Positions 54,415-62,999 of a stretch of 64,000 nt of DNA are shown piece after piece. The notes under the pieces are model-generated. The model saw only the letters and a program-made list of their open reading frames with translations, was not told the DNA's origin and ran no database searches. Numbering within the stretch: the first letter of the stretch is position 1; each line of letters starts with the position of its first letter. The stretch lies in the NCBI GenBank assembly GCA_049322715.1, contig JBMOQP010000009.1, positions 62,001 to 126,000 on the forward strand, given 5' to 3'. A program made the translations under genes and the position numbers. The DNA comes from Thiofaba sp049322715 (GTDB lineage: Bacteria > Pseudomonadota > Gammaproteobacteria > Halothiobacillales > Halothiobacillaceae).

Positions 54415-56127
54415 TTAGGAAAGGCCGGAGTATAGGGAGGGGGCAGTAGGCTCGCAAGCCGCGCCTGGCTCTTCGACCGTGGGGCGACCGAACAGGTAGC
54501 CCTGGCCCCAGTTCACGCCGAGATCGGTCAGCATGCGCGCGGTTTCCTCGTCCTCGATGAATTCGGCGATGGTGATCAGCCCGAGCTGGTCGGCGATGGA
54601 CTGGATGCCCTGGATGATGGCGCGCGCCTTGGGTTCCTCGCGCATCCTGCGGACCAGCTCGCCCTCGATCTTGAGGTAGGTGACGGGCAGGTCGAGCAGG
54701 TAGAGGAACGACGAGTAGCCGCTGCCGAAGTCGTCCACCGCGATCTGCAGGCCGAAGTCGAGGAAGGGGCGCAGGATCTCCAGCGCCTCGCGCGGGTCGC
54801 CGACCAGCTCGCGCTCGGTGATCTCGATCACCAGTGGCTTGGACGTCGAGCACTGCATGCCGCACTGCTCGGCGGACAGGCGCGCCGCGGCCAGGATGGC
54901 CTCGATGCGCCGGGGGTGGCGCAGCAGGTCGGTCGAGATATTGAGGAAGTGATGGATCGGGTCGGCGCTGGGGGCGGCGATGACCTTCCGGGCGCAGCGC
55001 TGGATGGCCTGGGTCACGATGGCCTGGTCGATGCGGTGGGCGATCTGCAGTTCGCTGGCGGCCTCGATGAACAGGCCGGCAGGCAGCAGGCCGCCATCCC
55101 GCCCGCGGATGCGGGCCAGGGCCTCGTCGGCCACGACGCGCCTGGTCGCGAGCTCGACGATCGGCTGGTAGGCGGGGATCAGGCGATCTTCCTGCAGGGC
55201 GGCCTCGATCTCCGCGCTGGCGATGAAAATGCTCTTGCTGAAGTCCTGTTCGGTGGCTACCCGGTTGCGGCCGCGCCGCTTGGCCTGGTAGAGCGCGGAG
55301 TCGGCACGCGCGATCACGGTCTCGAAGCTGCTGTCCGAGGGGCTGCGCGACGCCACGCCGATGCTGATGGTGACCGTGTGGGGCAGGTCCGGCCGGTCGT
55401 GGTCGCGCTGGAAGCTGTGGCGGACGTGATGGCGGATGGTCTCGGCCAGTGCGCAGGCCTGCTCGTTGGTGGTCGCCGGGAGCAGGCAGATGAACTCGTG
55501 TCCGCTCCAGCGGCCGAGCAGGTGTCCTCTGCCAAGTCCCTCGAGCACATAACGGCTGAGGGCAATCAGGGTGTCGTCGCCCTGGGCCTGGCCGTAGTAG
55601 TCGTTGATGACCTTGAAGCGGTCGATGTCGATCAGCAGGATGGCGTAGTCGTCGCCGCTGGCGTGCGCGGCCTTCAGGGTGCCGATCAGGGCGTGGCGGT
55701 TCCGCAGGCCGGTCAGTTCGTCGCGCTGGCGGGCCTCCTCCAGCTGCTGGCGAAGGTTGACTGCCTCGCTGGCGTCGTGGAATTCGAGCAGCAGGCTGCC
55801 GTCGCCCAGGCGCTGGCTGGCGAGACGAATCGGGCGGCAGCTTTCCGTCTCGTGGCTGATGGTGGGGGCCGGGCAGACCAGCAGGTCACTGCGCATGAAG
55901 TCGATCTGCGCAAAGGGCAGTCCCCGTCCGCGGTAGGCGCAGGCGCCGTCGGTGCAGATGCAGCACAGATCGGTCAGGGCGCGGCCTGCGATCGCCGGCT
56001 GCGGTACGTTGCACAGCCGGGCGAAGGCATCATTGCCCCACAGCACGGCCCCGTCGGCAGCGACATGCGCCAGGGGCACGGAGGTGGAGGCAAGGAGGCG
56101 GTCAGGCCCAAGTGGAGCGTTGTTCAC
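54415..56127 (-). CDS. PAS-GGDEF-EAL protein with degenerate cyclase site
   Basis: 570 residues if started at the GTG at 56127. No strong ribosome site is visible, and a TTG about 36 nt upstream is an alternative. An N-terminal PAS-like region holds CCICTDGACAYRG (possible metal or redox site). The cyclase motif reads SGHEF instead of GGDEF, so synthesis of c-di-GMP is unlikely. The EAL domain retains DEALAR, NIS, EITERE, VDDFGSGYSS, K and the final Q-G-Y-L-F-G-RP, so it is probably an active phosphodiesterase. Divergent from yrfG. Confidence 0.85.
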   Translation of the reverse strand: MNNAPLGPDRLLASTSVPLAHVAADGAVLWGNDAFARLCNVPQPAIAGRALTDLCCICTDGACAYRGRGLPFAQIDFMRSDLLVCPAPTISHETESCRPIRLASQRLGDGSLLLEFHDASEAVNLRQQLEEARQRDELTGLRNRHALIGTLKAAHASGDDYAILLIDIDRFKVINDYYGQAQGDDTLIALSRYVLEGLGRGHLLGRWSGHEFICLLPATTNEQACALAETIRHHVRHSFQRDHDRPDLPHTVTISIGVASRSPSDSSFETVIARADSALYQAKRRGRNRVATEQDFSKSIFIASAEIEAALQEDRLIPAYQPIVELATRRVVADEALARIRGRDGGLLPAGLFIEAASELQIAHRIDQAIVTQAIQRCARKVIAAPSADPIHHFLNISTDLLRHPRRIEAILAAARLSAEQCGMQCSTSKPLVIEITERELVGDPREALEILRPFLDFGLQIAVDDFGSGYSSFLYLLDLPVTYLKIEGELVRRMREEPKARAIIQGIQSIADQLGLITIAEFIEDEETARMLTDLGVNWGQGYLFGRPTVEEPGAACEPTAPSLYSGLS

Positions 56128-56232
56128 GGGAAAGATTACGACGGACGTGGGCAGCAAAATATTCCGCAGTGTGCAGGTCGGTCGGTCCTCCGTCCAATAA
56201 ACTGTATTTGTTGCCTCGGAGATAGACTTGTT

Positions 56233-56898
56233 ATGAGCATGGGATTGGACTGGCGCGAGATCGACACGGTGCTGCTGGACATGGACGGCACCCTGCTCGA
56301 CCTGCATTTCGACAACCATTTCTGGCTGGAGCACCTGCCCCGGCGCTTCGCTGAACGCGAGGGGGTGCCGGTGCCGCGGGCGCGCGACGAGCTGTTCGCG
56401 CGCTACGGCGCGGTGCGCGGCACGCTGGACTGGTACTGCCTGGACTACTGGACGGCGAGCCTCGGGCTGGACGTGATCGCGCTCAAGCAGGAGGTGGCGC
56501 ACCTGATCGCCGTGCATCCGCGGGTCATCGAGTTCCTCGACGCGGTGCGCGCCAGCGGACGGAGGGCCGTGCTGGTGACCAACGCACATCCCGCCAGCCT
56601 GGAACTGAAGCTGGCCCGCACCCCGCTCGGCGGGCACCTGGACGCGGCGCTGTCCGCCCATGCCTTCGGCCTGCCGAAGGAGGCTCCCGGCTTCTGGGCC
56701 CGCCTGCGCGGCCAGCAACCCTTTGATCCCGCACGCACCCTGCTGGTGGACGACAACCTGCACGTGCTGGAAAGCGCACGTGAGGCGGGTATCCGCTTCC
56801 TGCGCGGGGTGCGCCGGCCCGACAGCCGGGGGGATGATGTGGTGGCCGACGGCTTCGAGCTGATCGGTGGATTCGCCGAGCTGTTGCCGCTGACCTGA
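56233..56898 (+). CDS. yrfG: GMP/IMP nucleotidase YrfG (HAD family)
   Basis: 221 residues. HAD nucleophile LDMDGTLLDL, the following DNHFWLEHLP block, TNAHPASLELK and the C-terminal motif LLVDDNLHVLESA match YrfG-type 5'-nucleotidases. Start at 56233; a second ATG follows at 56239. It dephosphorylates purine nucleotides. Confidence 0.92.
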   Translation: MSMGLDWREIDTVLLDMDGTLLDLHFDNHFWLEHLPRRFAEREGVPVPRARDELFARYGAVRGTLDWYCLDYWTASLGLDVIALKQEVAHLIAVHPRVIEFLDAVRASGRRAVLVTNAHPASLELKLARTPLGGHLDAALSAHAFGLPKEAPGFWARLRGQQPFDPARTLLVDDNLHVLESAREAGIRFLRGVRRPDSRGDDVVADGFELIGGFAELLPLT

Positions 56899-56954
56899 GG
56901 TGCGAGGGACGTAGCCAGGATGCGCTCCGCTCCATCCGGGCGGGGGCCAACCCC

Positions 56955-57710
56955 TCATTGGGTCCGCAGTGCTGCCAGCCACGGGGCGGTCAGGCGGGTG
57001 TGGATGCGAGCCCCGCCTTCCGGCGCGGCGGGCAGCAGGCGCAGGTTGTCGGCCAGGGCGGCCGGTGCGCCCGGGCGGGCCGCAAGGCGTGCCTCGAAGG
57101 CGAGCCCGCTGCGCGCGTCGCCTTCGAGGCGGCCCGCGAGCTCGAGCGGGCCGCCCTTGTCGTGCAGGCGGCCGTCCAGCCGACCGTCAATCACTTCGAT
57201 CTCGGCGGCAAGATCGCCGAGAGCCAGCGGCTCGCCCAGCATGATACTGGTCTTGAAGACCTCCAGGATGACCCCCTCGGCCTTTGCCAGGCCTCCCGTC
57301 CAGTCGGCCTGGGGGATGCGCAGGCGTGCCTGGCCCCGGAGGGGCAGGGGGAGATGGCGGGCCAGCAGCGGGCTGTCGAGCGGGCCGCTCAGGGTGGCGT
57401 CGTTCACGCGCAGGGTGCCGTTCCAGCCCAGCCGCAACTCACCCGCAGCCTGCCAGCCCTGATGCTCGGCTGCGATCCCGGCGCCGAGCGCGCCCTGCCA
57501 GGGCCAGACGGGATGCAGGCGCCAACGGATATTCTGGATGGCCTCGCGGCCGGCCTGCAGGGTGCCCGCCCCCGCCCACAGGCTGCCGCGCACCTCCGTC
57601 AGGGGGGCTCCGCTCCAGGCCGCCACGCGCTGGGCGGGGAGGGTGAGCAGCAGGAAAAGCAGGTAGGACAGCAGGGCCAGCAGGACCCAGCCGAGCATGG
57701 GGCGGGTCAT
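56955..57710 (-). CDS. gspN: Type II secretion system protein N
   Basis: 251 residues. One N-terminal transmembrane helix (about 5-28) and a periplasmic domain with LTEVRGSLWAGAGTLQ, a GspN hallmark. Last gene of the gspF-N operon. GspN is present in only some T2SSs and its role is unclear. Starts at the stop of gspM (1-bp overlap). Confidence 0.9.
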   Translation of the reverse strand: MTRPMLGWVLLALLSYLLFLLLTLPAQRVAAWSGAPLTEVRGSLWAGAGTLQAGREAIQNIRWRLHPVWPWQGALGAGIAAEHQGWQAAGELRLGWNGTLRVNDATLSGPLDSPLLARHLPLPLRGQARLRIPQADWTGGLAKAEGVILEVFKTSIMLGEPLALGDLAAEIEVIDGRLDGRLHDKGGPLELAGRLEGDARSGLAFEARLAARPGAPAALADNLRLLPAAPEGGARIHTRLTAPWLAALRTQ

Positions 57711-58198
57711 CAGGGCCTTCCGCGCTGCAGGGTGATCGAGGCGTTCACCCGCCCTGTCGTCACGGGGTCGATCTGGGCTTGGGCGACCCGCAGCCCGTAC
57801 TGCTGATCCAGTCTTTCGAGCAGGCGCATCAGGGCGTCCGCCGGGGCGTTCTCCAGCACCAGATGTACCCCGTTCGCGCCTTCCGCTTCGCGTCGCTTGA
57901 GCTGCTCCAGCAGGCGCTGGTCGCGGGCCACGGCCTCGACGGCGGCCAGGGGGCTCTGCGCACCTGCGGCAGCGCCCCCGGTCTTGGCGCGGCTGGCGAC
58001 CTGCCCAGCCAGGGTGCGCACCTCTGCATGCTGGGCGGCCGTCTCGGCCTGCGCCGTGCGGGCTGCCTCGCGCGCGGCATCCAGCGGCTGCCAGACCAGC
58101 GCCCAGCCGAGCAGGGGCAGGGTGATGGCGGTGCCGATCAGAAGGATGCGGCGATCACGGGTGCTCATTCCTGCCCACCAGCTCCTGATGTCCTTCAT
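57710..58198 (-). CDS. gspM: Type II secretion system protein M
   Basis: 162 residues. N-terminal cytoplasmic segment, one helix (RRILLIGTAITLPLLGWALVWQPL) and a coiled-coil periplasmic part rich in Ala, Glu and Gln. The ferredoxin-like C-terminal domain has ALMRLLERLDQQYGLRV. It forms the inner-membrane platform with GspL. Overlaps gspL by ATGA. Confidence 0.92.
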   Translation of the reverse strand: MKDIRSWWAGMSTRDRRILLIGTAITLPLLGWALVWQPLDAAREAARTAQAETAAQHAEVRTLAGQVASRAKTGGAAAGAQSPLAAVEAVARDQRLLEQLKRREAEGANGVHLVLENAPADALMRLLERLDQQYGLRVAQAQIDPVTTGRVNASITLQRGRP

Positions 58199-59310
58199 GC
58201 CCGTTTCCCCTTCAGCCGCAGCCGGGCAGTGGCCTGTCCACCCTCCACGCGTTGTTCCGCCAGTTCTACCGAAGCGCCTTGTTGCTTGCGCAGCGTTTCG
58301 AGCAGGGCCTCGAGGCTGCCGCCTTCCGCGGCGCTGAGTTGGGCCTCGAGCGTCCCACCCTGGAAGCGCAGGGTGCCGAGCTTGATGTCGGGCCGGGCCG
58401 CCAGGGCGGGGGCCAGCCTGGCGAGCATGTCGAGCATGCCGCTCTCGGCTGGGGGCGCCGTGCCGCCCGTGGCCAGTTGGCGCAGCTGGGCGATGGGGTT
58501 GACCCAGCGCCTGACCTCGGGCGCGGCCTCATGCGCCATGCGTTCGATCTCCGCCTGCATGGCCGCGCGTTGCCGGTCGAGGTTGCGGATGTCGTGCAGC
58601 ATCAGTCCCCCCTGCAGCAGCAGGGCGGTTGCGGCGAGAATGGCCGGGATGCGCCAGGGGCGCAGGCGATCGCCGAGGCCCGCGGAACGGCCGCCGCCGA
58701 CCAGGTCGATCATGCCGCGCTCGTGCAGGTGGCGATGGAGCCAGGGCAGCGGCCCCTCCGGTGTCTCGATGGCGCGGACAGGAACAACGCCGTCCAGCAA
58801 GGGGCCCAGCAGGCCGGGCTCGAGCGCGAGGGCTTCGCCCCGGCTCCCGCGCGCGAGCAGCATCCCACTCCATGCAAGGGTGACCCAGCCCTCGGCCGGG
58901 ACGGGCAGGACATCCAGTTCGCTGTAGACCGCGGCGGGCTCGATACCGTGCCGGCGCAGCCGTCCCAGCAGCAGATCCAACTCCTCGCGGCGGACCACGC
59001 GGGCTTGCACCATGCCCCCGCCATCGCGCGGGCCGTGCGCGATGCGCAGCTGTTCGATGTCCTCGGCCAGCTGCTCCTCGAGGGCATAGGGCAGGGCCTG
59101 CTCGATCAGCTTCGGGTTGCGGGCAGCCAGGGATACGGCGGCATGGGTGATGCGATCACCGGGGATCAGCACGCGAATGCGGGTGGCCTCGGGCGGGCGC
59201 GGGATGGCATCCCACCCGGCCTCTCCGGAAAGCAGCCGGCCGTCGGTTTCCAGCACCCAGGCGCAGCGATCCTCGTCCAGGGGGCGCAGGGTCATCAGAG
59301 AGGCGGGCAT
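58195..59310 (-). CDS. gspL: Type II secretion system protein L
   Basis: 371 residues. An actin-like cytoplasmic domain (to about 225), one helix (about 234-252, IPAILAATALLLQGGLMLH), then a periplasmic ferredoxin-like domain. It connects the GspE ATPase to the pseudopilus base. Overlaps gspK and gspM. Confidence 0.92.
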   Translation of the reverse strand: MPASLMTLRPLDEDRCAWVLETDGRLLSGEAGWDAIPRPPEATRIRVLIPGDRITHAAVSLAARNPKLIEQALPYALEEQLAEDIEQLRIAHGPRDGGGMVQARVVRREELDLLLGRLRRHGIEPAAVYSELDVLPVPAEGWVTLAWSGMLLARGSRGEALALEPGLLGPLLDGVVPVRAIETPEGPLPWLHRHLHERGMIDLVGGGRSAGLGDRLRPWRIPAILAATALLLQGGLMLHDIRNLDRQRAAMQAEIERMAHEAAPEVRRWVNPIAQLRQLATGGTAPPAESGMLDMLARLAPALAARPDIKLGTLRFQGGTLEAQLSAAEGGSLEALLETLRKQQGASVELAEQRVEGGQATARLRLKGKRA

Positions 59311-60230
59311 CAGGGGCTCTCCTGAAAGCGGTGCAGCACGCGCACGGTTCCTTGGTCATCTCGCAGCAGCACACTGTAGCGACGTGTCTGGGTCCTGCCA
59401 ATGCGGGCCTCGGCCTCGAGCAGGAAAAGCCGCGTGGCGATGCCCAGGCCCTTGGGGTCGATGTTGCCCTGGAAGGGCTCCTTGCCGAGCAGGTCGTCGA
59501 CTTTTTTCAGGGGAGTGCGCGCGCGTTCCTCGACGAAGGCGCGCCAGGCCGCCTCGTCCACGCCCTCGCCAAGGCAGGTCAGCACCTCGAGCGGGGCGGT
59601 GTTGATGTTCACGGTGGCGTTGGCGGGCAGCGCCGCGACCAGTGGTCGAAGCCGGGGGACGATGGCCGGGTCGAAACCCTGGACCAGCGCCAGTTCGCCG
59701 CTGGTGAGCAGCGGCTGGTTGCCCGCGCGATAGGGACGGGGCAGGGCCTGGTAGACGCCATCCTCGGCCCCCAGGCTGCGCACGTCGCCATCCGCATCCA
59801 GCCAGTCGGCCAGCGCATCGAGGGCGGCATCGGTCTGCTCGATGCCGGCCCGGCGCAGCACGCAGGCGAGCCGCTGGCGCATCAGCGGGTCGATGCTGCC
59901 GTCCTCGGCGAGCAGGGCGTTGAGGTTGAGCCGGCCCTGCAGGTCGCCCAGGCGTCCCACGATCTCGCCGCCCTCGACCGGGATCGGCGGCAGGGGTGTG
60001 GCCCAGGGCTCGCCGAGGTGGTCCACCTCGCGCCCGTCGCGGGCGACGATCTGCCGCACCCAGTCCTCGGCCCCCTGCAGGTAGGCCTGGCCCTGGCCCT
60101 GATGGAGCAGGTTCTCGGTGCGGCGCAGGCTGAGCGCGCTCTCCTGCGCGAGGCTGGCCGCCAGCACCACGGCGATGGCCAGCACGAGCAGGGCGGTGAT
60201 CAGGGCGATGCCCCGCTGTGTGCGCCTCAT
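59310..60230 (-). CDS. gspK: Minor pseudopilin GspK
   Basis: 306 residues from ATG 60230. The prepilin leader ends RRTQRG before IALITALLVLAIAVVLA. A cleavage Gly is present, but residue 5 is T rather than the usual Glu, which is typical of GspK. The large periplasmic domain holds the SAM-like core NATVNINTAPLEVL. It caps the pseudopilus tip with GspI and GspJ. Coupled to gspJ by ATGA. Confidence 0.94.
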   Translation of the reverse strand: MRRTQRGIALITALLVLAIAVVLAASLAQESALSLRRTENLLHQGQGQAYLQGAEDWVRQIVARDGREVDHLGEPWATPLPPIPVEGGEIVGRLGDLQGRLNLNALLAEDGSIDPLMRQRLACVLRRAGIEQTDAALDALADWLDADGDVRSLGAEDGVYQALPRPYRAGNQPLLTSGELALVQGFDPAIVPRLRPLVAALPANATVNINTAPLEVLTCLGEGVDEAAWRAFVEERARTPLKKVDDLLGKEPFQGNIDPKGLGIATRLFLLEAEARIGRTQTRRYSVLLRDDQGTVRVLHRFQESP

Positions 60231-60991
60231 GAGCCGAGCGCCTCTCCCGGCCGCCAGGCGGGGCCGAGGCCAGGGATGGCCGCTCTCGAGGGCCGTACCC
60301 CCAAGGGGCCTCCGGCATGGATGCCGGAAGGGCCGGAGAGGAGGGACCAGGGGTGGGAGGCCAGGGATGAGCTGGCCCCGCTGGTGGCCGGGAATTCCGG
60401 CAGGGGCAGCAGGCGGCGGATTTCCTCCTCCTCCCGTGGCTTGAGGCGGATCTCCACGGCCCGCGGCAGGCCCGGATTCGCGACGTTGGGGGGCGGCCAG
60501 CTGCCGTAGGTCTGCAGTCCCCGGTCGAGGAAGCCGAGGGTCACGGATTCGACATCCCGCCACAGTGTGAGGGTGAAGTCGGGCTCCAGGCGGGCGGCAT
60601 CGGGCGGGTTCCAGGTCTGGCGGACCAGGTTCCCCTCCTCGAGGACGTAGCGGACCCGTTCCATGGGGGCGGGCAGCAGGTCCGCCCGGGCGCGGCTGCT
60701 GCGCGTGAATTCCAGCAGGGTCTCGCCGTCGCGGCCGCTCATGAAGGCGAGGTGGGGGCTGCCCAGACCGTCGCGTACCGGACGGTCGAGGACGAAGGCC
60801 ATGTCCTCCTCGAGCATGCGCAGGCCGCGCTGCTGGGCGGCCAGGGCCTCGCGGGTGTCAGTCGCGCCCTGGCTGGTGCGCAGCATGGCGGCCAGGCCGC
60901 CGTAGGCCATCGCGCCGAGGAAGGCGAAGATGGCCAGTGCGACCAGCAGCTCGAGCAGGGTGAAGCCCTGCGGCCACCGACCACTCATCAT
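60227..60991 (-). CDS. gspJ: Minor pseudopilin GspJ with repeat-encoded tail
   Basis: 254 residues. Leader MMSGRWPQG before FTLLELLVALAIFAFLG; conserved RAVEIRL near the end of the family domain. Beyond about residue 205 the sequence (PATSGASSSLASHPWSLLSG and onward) is not GspJ-like. It is the translation of a palindromic module B at 60283-60345 plus flanks. The extra tail is about 45 residues. The start (60991) overlaps the gspI stop. Confidence 0.93.
   Translation of the reverse strand: MMSGRWPQGFTLLELLVALAIFAFLGAMAYGGLAAMLRTSQGATDTREALAAQQRGLRMLEEDMAFVLDRPVRDGLGSPHLAFMSGRDGETLLEFTRSSRARADLLPAPMERVRYVLEEGNLVRQTWNPPDAARLEPDFTLTLWRDVESVTLGFLDRGLQTYGSWPPPNVANPGLPRAVEIRLKPREEEEIRRLLPLPEFPATSGASSSLASHPWSLLSGPSGIHAGGPLGVRPSRAAIPGLGPAWRPGEALGS
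60283..60345 (+). repeat. Palindromic module B in the 3' end of gspJ (in frame)
   Basis: CCCCCAAGGGG, CTCCGGCAT-GG-ATGCCGGAAG and GAGAGGAGGGACC. The module is antisense to gspJ and is translated as its C-terminal tail without introducing a stop. Confidence 0.82.
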
Positions 60992-61362
60992 CGCGGCCTG
61001 GCCAGGAAGCCGGTCAGCCGCGCCTGCACGGGGCCATCCTCGCGCAGGCGGATTTCGAGGGTGACCCGGCGCAGGTCGGCGTCGGGCGTGGTCTCGAAGG
61101 TCGCTTGCCAGAACCAGCGGCGTCCGGCCTGGTCGACATGGTCCTTGCGCGTGCCCGCTTCCGGCCACAGGCGCTCGAGCTGGAAGCGGTGCAGCTGGTT
61201 CTCCGCCACGAGGAAGCCTTGGGTGCGCGTATACAGATCGTCGAGCAGGGCTACATGGTCGGCGCCGGTTTTGATCAGCGCGCCAAGGGCGAGGGCGAGG
61301 ATGACGAGGGCCACCAACACCTCGAGCAGGGTGAAGCCCTGGCATCCGCGTTCAGCGGCCAT
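60988..61362 (-). CDS. gspI: Minor pseudopilin GspI
   Basis: 124 residues from ATG 61362. Leader MAAERGCQG before FTLLEVLVALVILALALGAL, and VAENQLHR, a GspI landmark. An upstream ATG at 61389 is less likely. Its beginning overlaps the end of gspH by 11 bp. Part of the tip complex. Confidence 0.93.
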   Translation of the reverse strand: MAAERGCQGFTLLEVLVALVILALALGALIKTGADHVALLDDLYTRTQGFLVAENQLHRFQLERLWPEAGTRKDHVDQAGRRWFWQATFETTPDADLRRVTLEIRLREDGPVQARLTGFLARPR

Positions 61363-61954
61363 CGGTCGTATCCTCGATGACGGCGCCATCCGCGCGAATG
61401 CGGATGGCGGCCACGCGCGCGGTGGCGGGGTGGGTGAGGGTGAGTCGTCCCTCCGGCATGAGCAGGTCCTGGGCGGTGGCGAGGATAGTGGGCGCGTACG
61501 GCTGCCCCGCCGGGGACATCACCAGGGTGGAAGGGCCGGCCTCGAAGCGCAGAACGGTGCCCGGGGGGAGGGCGCGCGGACGGAATACGCTATCATCCGT
61601 GAGCGGCAGGAAGGCGGGCGTTCCGGAGGGGCCGGACGGGACGAGGTTGAGGGGGGCTGACGCCTGTCCGTTTTCCTCCTCAGGGGCGTCGGACACAAGG
61701 CCCGAGGGAACGGCGGCCTGGACGAATTGGTAGCCCTCGGGCGTGGGCATGAACCCGAGGTCGCGGTCGCGCAAGACCGTTTCCTCGCGCAGGAGGTTGA
61801 GCAGGGCCGTGAGGCGCTTGGCCTCTTCCTCGAGTTGATCCCCGGCCCGGTCGCCACGCATCGACAGGCTCACCATGGTGACGAGGATGGCGATGAGGAC
61901 GATCACCACCATCACCTCGACGAGGGTGAAGCCGCGTGCGGGGAAGCGGGACAT
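61352..61954 (-). CDS. gspH: Minor pseudopilin GspH
   Basis: 200 residues. Leader MSRFPARG before FTLVEVMVVIVLIAILVTMV, then a soluble domain with the GspH/FimT-type GTVLRF and LRIRADGAV-like IRIRADGAVIED. Forms part of the pseudopilus. The preceding unknown membrane-protein gene ends at its start. Confidence 0.92.
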   Translation of the reverse strand: MSRFPARGFTLVEVMVVIVLIAILVTMVSLSMRGDRAGDQLEEEAKRLTALLNLLREETVLRDRDLGFMPTPEGYQFVQAAVPSGLVSDAPEEENGQASAPLNLVPSGPSGTPAFLPLTDDSVFRPRALPPGTVLRFEAGPSTLVMSPAGQPYAPTILATAQDLLMPEGRLTLTHPATARVAAIRIRADGAVIEDTTDGR

Positions 61955-62475
61955 CAGAACAGGTTGAGCAGCAGGGTGAACAGGGCCACGGGGATCATGA
62001 CGAGGGTGGCGAGCACCGACAGGCCGACCGCGGCAAAGAAGCCCGGGGTCAGCATGAAGCGCAGGAAGGCGAGGCTGCCGGCCTTGCCGCGCAACTCCGC
62101 CATCGTGTAGCGCAGCTCCATGGCAGCCATGCGCGGGTCGCGCCTCTCCATGCCGGCGCGTAGATGGGCATCCAGTTCGCCCGACGAGCGGTGCATCAGG
62201 TCGAGCAGCTGGCCGAGGGCGACCATCACCAGGGTCAGCACGGTGAAGGGCGCGGCCAGCAGCAGGGCGAGCAGGATGTCCAGCACGCCGCTCGGGCCGC
62301 CGCGCAGGGTGAGCCAGAGCAACCAGCCGGTCACGACCAGGCTGACGAACCAGAACAGGCGCAGCGCGCGGCCGAGGCGCCCTCCCATGTCGGGCATCTT
62401 CTGGCCGCCGCGGGAGAGCAGTTCGCCCTCGAGTGGGCTGTCACCCTCGCGCGGTCCGCGTGGCGTCGGGAACAT
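61954..62475 (-). CDS. Membrane protein of unknown function within the gsp operon
   Basis: 173 residues between gspG and gspH, overlapping both by 1 bp (TGATG). It has three hydrophobic helices: about 37-58, 65-93 and 148-172. A charged segment (ERRDPRMAAMELRYTMAELRGKAG) lies between the second and third. It has no prepilin leader and matches no standard Gsp subunit. Co-expression with the pseudopilins is implied by position. A T2SS accessory or assembly factor is the simplest guess. Confidence 0.8.
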   Translation of the reverse strand: MFPTPRGPREGDSPLEGELLSRGGQKMPDMGGRLGRALRLFWFVSLVVTGWLLWLTLRGGPSGVLDILLALLLAAPFTVLTLVMVALGQLLDLMHRSSGELDAHLRAGMERRDPRMAAMELRYTMAELRGKAGSLAFLRFMLTPGFFAAVGLSVLATLVMIPVALFTLLLNLF

Positions 62476-62999
62476 CAGTCCAGCGCCCAGTTGCCGATGT
62501 CGGCCGCCGCACCGGCACCGCCCGGCTGGCCATCGGCGCCGAGCGAGTACAGGTCGAAGGCGCGCCCCTGGTCGCCCGGCGACATGTACATGTACGGACG
62601 GCCCCAGGGGTCCAGCGGCAGGCGGTCGAGGTAGCCGCCCTGCTTCCACTTCGGCGGGACGGGCTCGGTGGTCGGCGGCTGCACCAGTGCCTCCAGCCCC
62701 TGGTCGGTGGTCGGGTAGCTGAAGTTGTCCAGCTTGTACAGGTTCAGCGCGGCCTCCAGCGCGCGGATGTCCTGCCTGGCCTTGGTGATGCGCGCCTCGT
62801 CCGGGCGATCCATGATCTTCGGTACCACGATGGCGGCAAGGATGGAGAGGATGACGACCACCACCATCACTTCGATGAGGGTGAAGCCGGAAGAGGTCAG
62901 TGGCCGGTAGCCAGTGATCAGTGGCTTTCGCCGACCACTGACCACTGACCACTGACCACTCTGTTCGACGGTTTTCGTACGCATAACGTATCTCTTCAT
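62475..62999 (-). CDS. gspG: Major pseudopilin GspG with extended leader
   Basis: 174 residues. Normal GspG from G38 onwards: SSG before FTLIEVMVVVVILSILAAIVVPKIM, then NFSYPTTDQGLEALV, DPWGRPY and the calcium-site C-terminal region (YSLGADGQPGG). The leader is about 38 residues, against 5-10 in most GspG. The extra part (about 13-36) is encoded by a GTCAGTGG-type simple repeat. An alternative start at 62984 would still leave 33 residues. Prepilin peptidase should still cut after G38. Confidence 0.93.
   Translation of the reverse strand: MKRYVMRTKTVEQSGQWSVVSGRRKPLITGYRPLTSSGFTLIEVMVVVVILSILAAIVVPKIMDRPDEARITKARQDIRALEAALNLYKLDNFSYPTTDQGLEALVQPPTTEPVPPKWKQGGYLDRLPLDPWGRPYMYMSPGDQGRAFDLYSLGADGQPGGAGAAADIGNWALD
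62884..62960. repeat. CCACTGA-type short tandem repeat in the gspG leader
   Basis: CCACTGA units recur in tandem at about 62935-62958. Diverged copies (GTCAGTGGCC, CCAGTGATCAGTGG) lie at 62896-62925. Together they fill the DNA encoding the pseudopilin leader. Read on the minus strand they encode Gly-Gln-Trp-Ser-Val-Val-Ser. Confidence 0.75.

Noticed and set aside
54415..56982. Long N-terminal extension of the second GGDEF-EAL protein up to 56982
   Set aside because: That part is the antisense of yrfG and has no domain features.
60227..61345. GspJ start at 61345
   Set aside because: The longer frame translates gspI sequence in another register. The prepilin leader begins at 60991.
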